This document shows positions 1 through 8,827 of a DNA stretch of 54,262 nucleotides, one piece after another. The notes beneath the pieces were generated by a model, which did no database searches, was not told the DNA's origin, and was given only the letters and a program-made list of their open reading frames with translations. The stretch is taken from NCBI GenBank assembly GCA_023411555.1, contig JAEYOQ010000043.1, positions 1 through 54,262 of the forward strand, written 5' to 3'. The DNA is from Bacillota bacterium (lineage in GTDB: Bacteria > Bacillota > Clostridia > Lachnospirales > Lachnospiraceae). Position numbers and translations under genes: made by a program. The stretch's first letter is position 1; the number at the start of each line of letters is the position of its first letter.

Positions 1-2
1 AA

Positions 3-59
3 TATAGAACAATCAAAGCTGGAGCCACTCATGCCGTGGTCAAGAACACTTCCGGCTGA
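3..59 (+). CDS. C-terminal tail of an upstream gene (partial)
   Basis: An open frame enters from the left edge and ends at TGA 57-59. It reads YRTIKAGATHAVVKNTSG. Only 18 residues are visible, so no family can be assigned. It is followed within 10 bases by a terminator-like hairpin, which supports a real 3' gene end. It could also be chance reading frame. Confidence 0.3.
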   Translation, partial: YRTIKAGATHAVVKNTSG

Positions 60-66
60 TTGTTAC

Positions 67-131
67 AGTAAGCGTCGCAAATAAGCGGCGCTTAAAATTT
101 ATTAGGAGCGTATGATTTGACGCTTACTTTT
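67..131 (+). terminator. Composite hairpin terminator at the left edge
   Basis: AGTAAGCGTC (67-76) pairs perfectly with GACGCTTACT (119-128) and is followed by TTT. An inner, mutually exclusive hairpin, AAGCGTCGC (70-78) with GCGGCGCTT (85-93), uses the same 5' arm. Either could end the transcript entering from the left. Confidence 0.5.
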
Positions 132-199
132 ATTATAAAATTAGTTAGAGTCAAATAGATAATGTAATTAATGGATCGCCCAGAAGAAATGTAGTACAG

Positions 200-1132
200 C
201 TATCTTACTTTCATATGGCCACCTTCCACAATTTTAATGAGCATTTCTTTTAAGCAATGAATTTCGGTTATAGAGTGAATTGAAATACCAGCCAACTCAC
301 ATATTTGCTGTAATATGTTTGAACCATATTCATGGATAAGTAAGCTAAGAGTTAACATATCATAAAACGCATCATTATGATATGATCCAAAGTAAGCCTC
401 CAGCATGACTGGATCACAGCCAAATAGTGCAAATACTATAGGTGACCATTCATAATAGAAGGGTGCAATACGACTATCGGCAAAATCAATAAGATAGATT
501 TCACCCTTCTCGTCTATTATTATATTTTCACCGGTTAAATCGCCATGTGTATAAACGAAATCAGCGAAACTCTTGCTACGAATATAAGTTACTCTATCTT
601 GACAAAAATCATTTGAGAATTCAGTCCATTTCTTGTTTTCCAGACATACCTTCAGTTCGAATACAGGAAAATCATATTGTGAAACTTTAATATTCAATTT
701 TTCTGTTATTGTTTTAAGTTTATATGCAAAGTCACTTTTTTGAATCGCATTATAAAGCCTTAGCCTTTGGTCGGCTTCCTCTCCGTTGATGAACTCCATT
801 ATTATATATCGAAATAAGTATCTATCTTCAATGGCGCCTGTATGTACTAATGACGGCGCAGTTATTTGCACATCATGGGCATGTTGTAACGCAGATAATT
901 CCGTAAAGTAATCTTTGTCGGTGCTATATCCTGATTCAATCGGTGCGAATATCTTAATTACTTTATCCTTGATACGAAAGACCGCATTAGTTCCGGGTGT
1001 TAGGTTTTCAATCTCATCGATTGTAAGCTCATGTTTAATAAAAATTGTTTCTATCAATGGTTTAAATACATCAATAGATTGAAATATTTCTGCCCAAGAG
1101 CTATTTCCATTAATCATTGACTTAAATAACAT
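200..1132 (-). CDS. Aminoglycoside phosphotransferase-fold (APH) family kinase
   Basis: 310 residues, close to the usual length of APH/choline-kinase-like enzymes. The catalytic loop is visible as HGDLTGENI (Asp198 and Asn203), followed by the metal-binding IDFAD (Asp216), in the order and spacing of APH kinases. An N-lobe segment VFRIKDKVIKIF near residues 51-62 fits the ATP-binding lysine strand. The protein should be cytosolic and transfer phosphate from ATP to a small hydroxylated substrate. The substrate cannot be read from the sequence, and resistance to a drug should not be assumed. Start: ATG at 1130-1132 with AGGAGGG about nine bases upstream; Met6 is a less likely alternative. It stands alone, downstream of the minus-strand HTH gene with a gap of about 110 bases. 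Confidence 0.75.
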   Translation of the reverse strand: MLFKSMINGNSSWAEIFQSIDVFKPLIETIFIKHELTIDEIENLTPGTNAVFRIKDKVIKIFAPIESGYSTDKDYFTELSALQHAHDVQITAPSLVHTGAIEDRYLFRYIIMEFINGEEADQRLRLYNAIQKSDFAYKLKTITEKLNIKVSQYDFPVFELKVCLENKKWTEFSNDFCQDRVTYIRSKSFADFVYTHGDLTGENIIIDEKGEIYLIDFADSRIAPFYYEWSPIVFALFGCDPVMLEAYFGSYHNDAFYDMLTLSLLIHEYGSNILQQICELAGISIHSITEIHCLKEMLIKIVEGGHMKVR

Positions 1133-1243
1133 AAGACTAGTCCCTCCTACTCTCCTGCTTCTGTTAGCGTTATAATTCGTTCGCCAAAGTCATCTCTTGG
1201 TCAAGCAGTATATCCTTTGAAACGCTATTTGTCTTAGATAATA

Positions 1244-2869
1244 TTATAAACAATTAGACTTTAATGCATTTATTCCTTGTAAAAGCCAGTCAATAATTTC
1301 GTTACGGTCTTTATTCATAGGAGCAATTTGATCCATAAGACTTGTAAAGTAAGTATCCATAGCATTAACAAGAATAGGTTCGTCAATAGAATAACGCACT
1401 TCTGGTCCATTCATTTTATCCTTGAAGGTCTCGATCATTACCACTTTCTTTTCTTTAACGACACAGGAAAAGGTGGAAGCTAGGAAGGTTAAAGCGCTAT
1501 TTTCATTTAAAAATGCTACATGAAAATTAGGATATAGAATCAATAAACTTATTATGTTTTCTAAGATTTGTACAGCTTCATCGTCAGTCAGAGATATCTC
1601 TATGATTCGGTTATACAGATATAGATATAGTTTTTTATATTTGATAATTCTATTAATACAATCAATATGATAAATATCATAATATTTATAGTATGTAATA
1701 TTTTCTTGGAAAGCTGCAAACCTACGTTCATAGTATTCTAATGAAGCATAAGTTTCCTCTGTGTTCTCTGAAAGCTTATACAATAGCTTTTTATATAATT
1801 CATACGGTAGTATTAAAACTCCAAATTCTCGTTTATATAGAATACGATTTCCAATAAAAGCTTCACCACTTGTTAATACGTCAAAATACATTGATGTTCC
1901 ATTATTCATAAAATTGATTAATGAATTGGTAAGGCTCATTATGATTATATTAAACTTATTTTCCAAAACTTGTAATGCTTTTTTATTTTCAAAGCTAAAA
2001 GCACAATGTGAATCTTCACCAAGGCCATCAGTAACTCCCATTATAGCACCTACTTTTGGTACTACTATAAGTGTATCATAGTTAGACAGGGCCTCGTACT
2101 TTTTATAGTAATATGGATGGAATCTCCCCGTATTAATTAAAGGAAGTGAAAAATCAATAAATTTTGTCAGTGAGGGGAATTCCATCTTCAGATCGACTAA
2201 AAACATGACTTGCCAACCATTTTCTATGGCTTTCATGATAACATTTCTACAATTAATTAAATAATTAGAATAGTTAGCTGTATAAAAGCTATTACTAAAG
2301 GCTATGTAAAGATGATTATTTATCATAGTTGGCTTACTATTTATTGCTATAGTCAACATTTCGAAACATGTTTTATATATGTTTTCACTGCCAATTAGTA
2401 TTCTGTCCCTTGAAGTAAAATTCAATGAGCCATCTTGTGATAAGTGATCGTGAAGAGTTAAGTCACTTTTCTTTATAACTGCCGATTTTAAAGAATCACT
2501 TTTTGAATCTATAATCTTTAATTCAATCTTATTATTTAATCTCTTACTTTCATATGAAAATCCCTGTGTCTCTAATAATATGTGATTAATCTTATCTTTC
2601 GTATTCATGTCTTGTACAGTTCTGTCAAAGACCATTTCATAAACGTCATCAATTTTACTAGATTGATATGAATTACATACACATCCTGAAAGATATTCTG
2701 ATATTTTTTCAATATAATCTGAGCGGTAGGATGGGATTCTTTTATTATTAACCCAACGGTTGACAAGTGAACTATCCACATTGATAGCCTTGGCTAATCT
2801 AACCATGCTAATATCCAGTATATCTAAAAGACTCTCCAGGCTGTTACCAAAATTCATTTTAGCTTCCAT
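1244..2869 (-). CDS. Large HTH (XRE-like) regulator with unassigned C-terminal region
   Basis: 541 residues. Residues about 10-62 form a lambda-repressor-like helix-turn-helix: a MVRLAKAINVDSSLVNRWV core with the following recognition helix and a NKRIPSY turn. The remaining 480 residues match no family I recognise. They are rich in aromatic residues and beta-strand-like stretches and have no transmembrane segment, so a cytosolic ligand- or protein-sensing region is plausible. The start chosen has AGGAGGGG about a dozen bases upstream; Met5 is an alternative. Just upstream is a promoter overlapped by an inverted repeat, which suggests autoregulation. The divergent neighbour is a chemoreceptor, but a regulatory link is only inferred from position. 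Confidence 0.6.
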   Translation of the reverse strand: MEAKMNFGNSLESLLDILDISMVRLAKAINVDSSLVNRWVNNKRIPSYRSDYIEKISEYLSGCVCNSYQSSKIDDVYEMVFDRTVQDMNTKDKINHILLETQGFSYESKRLNNKIELKIIDSKSDSLKSAVIKKSDLTLHDHLSQDGSLNFTSRDRILIGSENIYKTCFEMLTIAINSKPTMINNHLYIAFSNSFYTANYSNYLINCRNVIMKAIENGWQVMFLVDLKMEFPSLTKFIDFSLPLINTGRFHPYYYKKYEALSNYDTLIVVPKVGAIMGVTDGLGEDSHCAFSFENKKALQVLENKFNIIIMSLTNSLINFMNNGTSMYFDVLTSGEAFIGNRILYKREFGVLILPYELYKKLLYKLSENTEETYASLEYYERRFAAFQENITYYKYYDIYHIDCINRIIKYKKLYLYLYNRIIEISLTDDEAVQILENIISLLILYPNFHVAFLNENSALTFLASTFSCVVKEKKVVMIETFKDKMNGPEVRYSIDEPILVNAMDTYFTSLMDQIAPMNKDRNEIIDWLLQGINALKSNCL

Positions 2870-2921
2870 AATATTAACCCCCCCTCCTTAAACTCAGACT
2901 ATATAGTATGAACTTACTAAT

Positions 2922-2973
2922 ATTCCATATTAATCATAACCTAATCATAAAGTATTATAATATGGAATAACAA
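2922..2973 (-). promoter_or_regulatory. Putative autoregulated promoter of the HTH gene with inverted-repeat operator
   Basis: On the minus strand TTGTTA (2968-2973), an 18-base spacer and TATGAT (2944-2949) form a sigma-A-like promoter. ATTCCATATTA (2922-2932) and TAATATGGAAT (2958-2968) are perfect 11-base inverted arms 25 bases apart. The right arm fills the promoter spacer and touches the -35, and the left arm lies just past the -10. This is the geometry expected for repression by the gene's own HTH product. Binding is inferred. Confidence 0.45.
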
Positions 2974-3158
2974 GTATTAATTTGTACTATATGACTAAAA
3001 TATCCTACTTTTAGAGCTTAATACGAATAAGTGTCACAACCGTGGCAATGACAAAATAGTTATAAACATGTACATAATGTCGATTTATAGTATAATTTAG
3101 TGTAAATGCTTTAGTAAATGTAAATATGATTAAATCCATATAATACGGAGGAAGAAAG

Positions 3159-5195
3159 ATGAAATTAATAGGTATTGCATTAAAAAGTATTAGATTCAAA
3201 AGTATAAAATCGAAATTATTACTATCTTTTGCTTTGTTAATGTTTATTATCTGCGCAGGAATTGGGTTACTTTCCTATTCGGTTGCTAAGAACGCTCTAG
3301 TAGACAATATCAATGAATCACTTTCCGATTTTGCCATGGAAGCATCCAAGGTGGTAGAAGAAAGTATTAAGGGGCAATTAAATGGTTTAGAATTATTGGC
3401 TGCAACAGATGCTTTTTCAAAGAATATTGCTACAGATGCTCAGAAATTAGAGATTTTAGCAAATGAAGCTAACAGGGCAGGACATCTATGGATGCTATTC
3501 GTTGATGCTGAAGGAATTGCTAAGACAACTACCGGAGGTATTACTTCGGTAACAGAATTGGATTATTATATAGATTCTATTGCCGGTAAGAGTGTGGCAT
3601 CGGATCCTTTTACCAGTAAGCTCACAGGTGATATTGTAGTTGTATATTCCGTTCCTATTAAAGATCCAAATAATAAGATTATTGGAGTTTTAGCTTCCGT
3701 AAGAGACGGAAATGAAATTAGCTCATTAACTCATTCTATACAACTAGATGATGGAAAAGAAGTTTATATGATCAATAAGAGTGGAACTACAGTGGCTCAT
3801 GATAATAAAGAATATGTTACAGAAATGTATAATATCTTTGAGGATGCAGAAAATGATCCTGGACTTGCGCAACTAGAAAAACTAACACTGCAAATGATAA
3901 ATGGTGAGACAGGAGTGGGCGAATATACTTATAAGGATGAGTCAAAATATATGGGGTTTGCTCCTGTTATAGGAACCGATTGGTCATTGGCAATCACTGC
4001 TCCTAGTGAGATGATAATGGGTGATGTTACTAAGCTTATTGCGGCAGTAAATGGGGTGTCTGTACTTTTTATTCTTATAGGCATGATAATTACATATATA
4101 ATTGCAAGCACCATAACCAAACCAATTAAGGAAGCATCTACTTTTCTTACAGTAGTGGCCGGTGGCGATTTTACCGGTGAGATATCCAAGAGATTACTTG
4201 AGAAAAATGACGAAACAGGAATCTTGTCAAGAGCGATAAATACAATGCAATCTTCCATAAAATCAATCGTTATGGAGGTGGTACGTGGATCAGCTGATGT
4301 AGAAAATCTATTATTAACCATTAATAATAATATGAATGACTTAAATCATAGTATAGAAGAAATATCTGCTACCACGGAAGAATTCTCTGCAGGAACGGAA
4401 GAAGTGGCTTCTGCAACTCAGGAGATGGGCTCTACCTCTTTAGAAATTGAAAAAGCAGTAAATTCTATTGCAATAGAGGCACAGGAAGGTGTAGCTACGA
4501 TCAATAACGTAAGTGCTATGGCAGCTGATATGAAAAAGAATGCTACGGATTCAAAAAATACGGCTCTTGAAATATATGGTAATACAAAAATAGAATTGAC
4601 AGAAGCAATTGAGCAATCAAAATCAGTAAGTCAGATTAATGAGTTAGCACAAGGGATTTTAGCTATTACTTCACAGACTAACTTGCTTTCTCTTAATGCA
4701 TCGATTGAGGCTGCTAGAGCTGGAGAAGCTGGTAAAGGATTTGCTGTAGTTGCTAATGAAATTAAAAAACTAGCAGATGATTCTAAAAAAATGGCAAATA
4801 GAATACAGGACGTAACAAAAGTCATCACAATGGCAGTTGAAAATCTGGCAAAGGGGTCATCAGAAATTTTAGGTTTTATAGATAAAAAAGTATTAAGTGA
4901 TTATGATGCTCTTGTTCAGACAAGTTCAGAGTATAGTGAAAACTCACTTAGTATAGATAATATAATGTCAAGCTTTAGTGCTACTTCAGAAGAACTTCTA
5001 GCTTCTGTTCAAAACATGGCTAAAGCTATAAGTGAAATTTCTGATTCAACCAATGAAGAAGCAAGTGGTGCTACTATGATTGCCCAAGAGGCAATTGGGA
5101 TTATGCAAAAATCCAACGAGGTTATTGAATTGTCAAAAACCGCAAAAGATAAGGCAAATCAATTGGCAGCTGCAGTTTCCCAGTTTAAGATTTGA
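3159..5195 (+). CDS. Methyl-accepting chemotaxis protein (transmembrane chemoreceptor)
   Basis: 678 residues with the full chemoreceptor layout: transmembrane segment 1 at about 22-44, an extracellular Cache-like sensing region to about 285, transmembrane segment 2 at about 290-312, HAMP to about 370, then a long coiled-coil signalling domain. The hairpin tip that contacts CheA/CheW is clear: a SQTNLLSLNASIEAARAGE core followed by GKGFAVVANEIKKLA. The sensing region contains DPFTSKLTGDIVVVYSVPI, typical of Cache domains that bind small ligands; the ligand is unknown. Ribosome binding site CGGAGGAAG precedes the ATG. No other chemotaxis genes are present, so it is an orphan receptor that would join arrays encoded elsewhere. 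Transcription ends at the hairpin about 40 bases downstream. Confidence 0.93.
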   Translation: MKLIGIALKSIRFKSIKSKLLLSFALLMFIICAGIGLLSYSVAKNALVDNINESLSDFAMEASKVVEESIKGQLNGLELLAATDAFSKNIATDAQKLEILANEANRAGHLWMLFVDAEGIAKTTTGGITSVTELDYYIDSIAGKSVASDPFTSKLTGDIVVVYSVPIKDPNNKIIGVLASVRDGNEISSLTHSIQLDDGKEVYMINKSGTTVAHDNKEYVTEMYNIFEDAENDPGLAQLEKLTLQMINGETGVGEYTYKDESKYMGFAPVIGTDWSLAITAPSEMIMGDVTKLIAAVNGVSVLFILIGMIITYIIASTITKPIKEASTFLTVVAGGDFTGEISKRLLEKNDETGILSRAINTMQSSIKSIVMEVVRGSADVENLLLTINNNMNDLNHSIEEISATTEEFSAGTEEVASATQEMGSTSLEIEKAVNSIAIEAQEGVATINNVSAMAADMKKNATDSKNTALEIYGNTKIELTEAIEQSKSVSQINELAQGILAITSQTNLLSLNASIEAARAGEAGKGFAVVANEIKKLADDSKKMANRIQDVTKVITMAVENLAKGSSEILGFIDKKVLSDYDALVQTSSEYSENSLSIDNIMSSFSATSEELLASVQNMAKAISEISDSTNEEASGATMIAQEAIGIMQKSNEVIELSKTAKDKANQLAAAVSQFKI

Positions 5196-5234
5196 TATTA
5201 GATAGGACTCGAAAATCAAGGTCCACTGTACCTT

Positions 5235-5292
5235 ATAGGTGAAGCAACCTCTACCCTTCTCTAATGTAGATTTTACTTCACCTATTTTATTC
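5235..5292 (+). terminator. Terminator after the chemoreceptor gene
   Basis: ATAGGTGAAG (5235-5244) pairs with CTTCACCTAT (5276-5285). A smaller inner stem TCTAC/GTAGA (5250-5254, 5266-5270) extends it, and TTTATTCTCCTTTCT follows. The loop is longer than usual, so this is a moderate call. Confidence 0.5.
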
Positions 5293-5460
5293 TCCTTTCT
5301 ATTTGGAGTAAACACAATCCCATTTAATCCCTCAACTCTACATGCATAATTTCAACAATGTACAGGCTTAAGGTGACTTCCCTGCTCATTCTTATTCGTC
5401 TAGAATACGGTACGAAATGAATTAAAGATAATTCATGAGGAATTTGCCAGATAAACCATA

Positions 5461-6372
5461 TTACTTCAGTGCGAGCGCTTTAGTAATATTTAAAAGTTCA
5501 TCTTTGGTCATTGTTTCTTGAGATGATGAAATAATATAATAAAATCCAGAAGCAACCCATGAAATATCTTTCCGTCCGGATAATTCCGAATAAAGAACTT
5601 CGGATTCATCAAGCAATATTTTCTCATAATTATTTGTAGGCATGCCATCTTCATCACCTGTTTCAATTACTTTATCACCAATCCACTTCATAATATGAAC
5701 AGAGAATACAGGGGACTCTTCTAAGTGCTCTTTACTATAGTACTCTGCGTCAATTGAGAGAATATTTGAAGATGATTCTAATTTCTTCACGATAACACTT
5801 TTTCCAGTAGTTTGAGCTTCGTCTAGCATAAGATCTGTGTAATTGCTTGGGAGTATCGTATCAAAGGTAACTTTTCCCTTATAGAATTCATATTTTTGAA
5901 GTAATTCCGGTTCAAATGCATAATCTAATGAATTGATTTTATACGAATTGAGCTCATTTATATCTTGAATAACCAAGGGTTCTTGTTGACTGACGATAAC
6001 CTTATTAGGATTATCCTCTACTACATAGATTGCTACCGCTTGCCCTGGAGCAAGATTTAATTGATCATATGTTGCATCTACAAGATCTTTATAAGAGCCA
6101 TCATCCTTTTCTGTGTCAATTGACCAAGCAACATCACCATTTGAATGAAAGAAACTCAAATTTTTAATGTAGGTCACAATTGAATCACCATAAACAATAC
6201 TGGTACCTGTCATGCTAACCAATAAAACCATAGCAAGAGCAAGCTTAACAGTAATATGACTTCTTATTGGCATTTTTATATTTTCTATCTTAACATTTCG
6301 AAAATCAATATCATCAGGAAGCGTGTTGATTTTTTGCTCAAAATACATTTTTAAGTTCTTCTCTACATCCAT
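5461..6372 (-). CDS. Membrane-anchored anti-sigma factor (partner of the upstream ECF sigma)
   Basis: 303 residues from the ATG at 6370-6372, which has AGGAGGA eight bases upstream. An in-frame start further upstream (6435) would lie deep inside the sigma gene and is not preferred. The layout is a cytosolic N-terminal region of about 50 residues, one transmembrane helix (about residues 55-75, VKLALAMVLLVSMTG) and a large extracytoplasmic domain. This is the usual arrangement of an anti-sigma factor that holds its sigma at the membrane until an outside signal releases it. No zinc-binding anti-sigma cysteine motif is visible. The start overlaps the 3' end of the sigma gene by 35 bases, so the two are translationally coupled. 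The signal is unknown. Confidence 0.7.
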   Translation of the reverse strand: MDVEKNLKMYFEQKINTLPDDIDFRNVKIENIKMPIRSHITVKLALAMVLLVSMTGTSIVYGDSIVTYIKNLSFFHSNGDVAWSIDTEKDDGSYKDLVDATYDQLNLAPGQAVAIYVVEDNPNKVIVSQQEPLVIQDINELNSYKINSLDYAFEPELLQKYEFYKGKVTFDTILPSNYTDLMLDEAQTTGKSVIVKKLESSSNILSIDAEYYSKEHLEESPVFSVHIMKWIGDKVIETGDEDGMPTNNYEKILLDESEVLYSELSGRKDISWVASGFYYIISSSQETMTKDELLNITKALALK

Positions 6373-6925
6373 ATCTATATTCCTCCTTATCAACATTCTG
6401 ATATAATTCGATAAACTTTTTACGGGCACGTTCATATTTCTTTCGACAAGTACTTTGACTGATCTTCATGATGTACGCGATTTCTTCATATGGTTTCTCC
6501 TCATAAATACGAAGGACCATTATATTTTTTTCCTGAAAGGTCATATGTTGAAAAACCTCATTCATCTTGTGCTGTAAGTCATTATTAGACATCAATGTAA
6601 AGTTGCGCTCTTCTAGCATAGTTGTAATATCCAAACAATCGAACAATAAAATTCTCTTCCGTTTTTTAATATAATTGTATGAGATGTTGCGTGCTATTCG
6701 ATATATCCATGCAGAGAACTTGGTGTCTGATTTATATTTTCTAATTTTCCTAATAGCCATAAAAAATGTATCCTGTACAATATCTTCAGCGTCCTGAGTA
6801 CAATTTACAATACAATAGATATAGTGATACAATGGCTTCTGGTAATACTCAATGACCCGGGTGAATTGCTGTAGATCTCCTTGCTTTACTTGGTATATGA
6901 TCTGCTCCAGTTGCTGATTATCCAT
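6338..6925 (-). CDS. ECF-type RNA polymerase sigma factor
   Basis: 195 residues. Region 2 is clear: QKPLYHYIYCIVNCTQDAED then IVQDTFFMAIRKIRKY, and FSAWIYRIARNISYNYIKK, the classic ECF core-binding and -10 recognition segment. Region 4 (about residues 130-180) holds LRIYEEKPYEEIAYIM and SQSTCRKKYERARKKF, the -35 recognition helix-turn-helix. Regions 1 and 3 are absent, as in ECF factors. CCTCCTCTC downstream of the plus-strand CAT gives a good AGGAGG site. It forms an operon with the overlapping anti-sigma gene, so the pair is probably autoregulated. Its target genes are not evident. Confidence 0.92.
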   Translation of the reverse strand: MDNQQLEQIIYQVKQGDLQQFTRVIEYYQKPLYHYIYCIVNCTQDAEDIVQDTFFMAIRKIRKYKSDTKFSAWIYRIARNISYNYIKKRKRILLFDCLDITTMLEERNFTLMSNNDLQHKMNEVFQHMTFQEKNIMVLRIYEEKPYEEIAYIMKISQSTCRKKYERARKKFIELYQNVDKEEYRYGCREELKNVF

Positions 6926-7256
6926 CGTAACATCCTCCTCTCTATATTTTACTTAGAATTATAATTCTTACATATAGAACAATTAGTGTGATCAGTTTGT
7001 GACATAATGTAGTTGAAATCTATAAATATTTAGAAAGACCATCACATGCCAAATCAGATGGTAATATTATACATGATTATATGTTTCATACAACTATTTT
7101 GAATTTCCTATACCCTCTTTCCGACTTCTTGTGATATCAGACCAATGATGTACTACTATAACACATTACAATAAGATGAATTAATAAACTTATGTAGTGG
7201 TTGACTTTCTGGATTATGACTGATTGCTTATTTTTCTGATAAGGGAATAATGTTTA
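6926..7256. other. Intergenic region between divergent sigma operon and TraX-like gene
   Basis: AT-rich DNA without a credible gene. It should carry the promoter of the minus-strand sigma operon, but I could not find a convincing -35/-10 or ECF-type pair. A small inverted repeat, ACCATC (7038-7043) with GATGGT (7057-7062), is the only structure seen. Confidence 0.4.
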
Positions 7257-7285
7257 TTGACTATCCCATTTGAAATGTATATAAT
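7257..7285 (+). promoter_or_regulatory. Sigma-A promoter for the TraX-like gene
   Basis: TTGACT (7257-7262), 17-base spacer, TATAAT (7280-7285), a near-consensus promoter. The start codon is 53 bases downstream. Confidence 0.75.
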
Positions 7286-7338
7286 TGGCATTATGTTAAT
7301 TATTTGACTATTACTATATCAATTTGGAGGTATTACAA

Positions 7339-8112
7339 ATGACAAGTACGGCGCTTAAGCTTTTAGCTTTAATACTAATGCTTATTGACCACATTGCGGA
7401 ATTCATTCCAGGAACACCAATTTGGTTTCATTGGTTAGGTAGGCTATCTGCTCCATTATTTATATTTTGTATGACATGGGGACTCTCTTATACACGTGAT
7501 AGAAAGAAGTACCTTACAAGGATGTATTGCTTTGGAGCATTGATGGCAGTGATAAACTTCATATGCAATAATGCATACCAAAATCCATATTGTTACATAA
7601 CAAATAATATTTTTGTTACACTGCTTTTAATTGGTATCGTAACAAGCTTAATTGAGTTGTGTCGGCAGAATAGAAAAAAAGGAACTAAATATGTTATTCT
7701 TTTTTGCATTTATCAAATAATAACAACGCTTTTGTGTATTGTAGCAAAAAGAATACTTCCAGGTATTGCAATAAAAGGTTTTATCGGAGCAATTACCGCT
7801 AATATCATCTTCTGTGAAGGTAGTATTATATTCGTTCTATTGGGAGTATTGATATACTTTAATAAAGAAAGCAAGAAAAAACTATCATACGCCTATGGTA
7901 TTTTCTGTATTCTTTTCCTTATAATGAGCTCTATCAATAATTTAAGTATTCATTCCTTGTTCTTTATAAATTTTCAATGGATGATGATCGCCTCATTACC
8001 TTTGATGTGGTTATATAATGGAAAAAAAGGTATAGGTCTAAAGTATTTATTTTATATCTTTTATCCAACACACATAATAGTTTTGTATTGGGTAGGAAAT
8101 CTTTTATTTTAA
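7339..8112 (+). CDS. TraX-family polytopic membrane protein
   Basis: 257 residues from the ATG at 7339, seven bases after GGAGG; an in-frame TTG at 7324 would overlap the ribosome binding site. The N-terminus STALKLLALILMLIDHIAEF and the following WFHWLGRLSAPLFIF are characteristic of the TraX family, named after the F-plasmid pilin acetylase but common in Firmicute chromosomes with no conjugation genes. Around seven or eight hydrophobic segments fill the protein; conserved His/Asp (IDH) and Arg (GR) sit near the membrane face. By family resemblance it may be a membrane acyltransferase, but its substrate here is unknown. It has its own near-consensus promoter and no partner genes. Confidence 0.75.
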   Translation: MTSTALKLLALILMLIDHIAEFIPGTPIWFHWLGRLSAPLFIFCMTWGLSYTRDRKKYLTRMYCFGALMAVINFICNNAYQNPYCYITNNIFVTLLLIGIVTSLIELCRQNRKKGTKYVILFCIYQIITTLLCIVAKRILPGIAIKGFIGAITANIIFCEGSIIFVLLGVLIYFNKESKKKLSYAYGIFCILFLIMSSINNLSIHSLFFINFQWMMIASLPLMWLYNGKKGIGLKYLFYIFYPTHIIVLYWVGNLLF

Positions 8113-8154
8113 GAATAAATACATAAACTGTGCCTCCTATATCTCACTCCATGA

Positions 8155-8712
8155 ATTAGAGAATGTGGATATATTGTTGTGGATGAGGTCACTACAGGAA
8201 TCGGCAGAACAGGGAAGTGGTTTGGATATGAGTATTATAATATATCTCCCGATATCGTTTCCTGTGGTAAGGGAATTGGTAACGGATACCCTGTAAGCGT
8301 TATTGCTATGTCTAAGAAAGTAGCTGATTTAATAGAACAATCCGGTTTTAAGTATGCTCAATCGCATCAGAATGACCCCTTAGGCTGCTCTGTCGCAAAA
8401 GAGGTTATTACTATAATAGAACGCAACAACTACATACAAAGAGCTTCTGAAATTGGCTTATTACTTGAACATGAGCTGAACCTTTTACTAGAAAAGTGTA
8501 GATGCGTCAAGGAAGTCCGCGGTAGAGGGCTGATGTATGTTATTGAGTTCGTTCAAAATAGGAATCTACCTTTGGAACCGATCCACAAGGAGCTATTTGA
8601 TGCTGGATACATTACAGGGATAAGTGTCCTTGCAAATCTCCTGAGATTTTATCCTCCCCTAACGATTGAAAAAGAGCAGATAACAGGAATGGTAAATGTG
8701 AAACGTATATAG
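8155..8712 (+). pseudogene. Truncated class-III (PLP) aminotransferase, C-terminal half only
   Basis: The readable frame begins just after an in-frame TGA (8152-8154) as IRECGYIVVDEVTTGIGRTG and continues to the stop at 8710-8712. This is the middle and C-terminal part of a class-III aminotransferase (acetylornithine/4-aminobutyrate type). The VDEV aspartate that contacts the PLP ring and the Schiff-base lysine in SCGKGIGNGYPV are present. Such enzymes are about 400-450 residues; here under 190 remain, and the N-terminal substrate and cofactor-phosphate regions are missing. No ribosome binding site precedes a usable start, although a GTG at 8179 exists. The C-terminal LRFYPPLTIEKEQI is near the normal family end. 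I read this as a deletion remnant rather than a small functional gene. Confidence 0.8.
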
Positions 8713-8827
8713 AAACTGGTACATAATCGATATGTAGGTATACCGTAATCTTAGTTTATATACTTTCGCTAATATGATATTATTGTATTAGAAATATACA
8801 GATAAGGATTTTTATGGAGGATAAAAA

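Noticed and set aside
200..1132. Calling the APH-fold protein an antibiotic-resistance gene
   Set aside because: Only the kinase fold is evident; family members act on many substrates and nothing nearby points to resistance.
2980..3158. Riboswitch (for example c-di-GMP) ahead of the chemoreceptor
   Set aside because: No conserved core such as GGGCAAACC was found. A TATAAT at 3091-3096 has no matching -35.
3011..3199. Small minus-strand frame upstream of and into the chemoreceptor start
   Set aside because: No ribosome binding site; it covers the promoter and start region of a sure gene.
3929..4321. 130-codon minus-strand frame inside the chemoreceptor gene
   Set aside because: Shadow of a clear chemoreceptor coding frame.
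7339..8112. Evidence for conjugation from the TraX-like gene
   Set aside because: TraX-family proteins are common on Firmicute chromosomes, and no transfer, relaxase or pilus gene is present.
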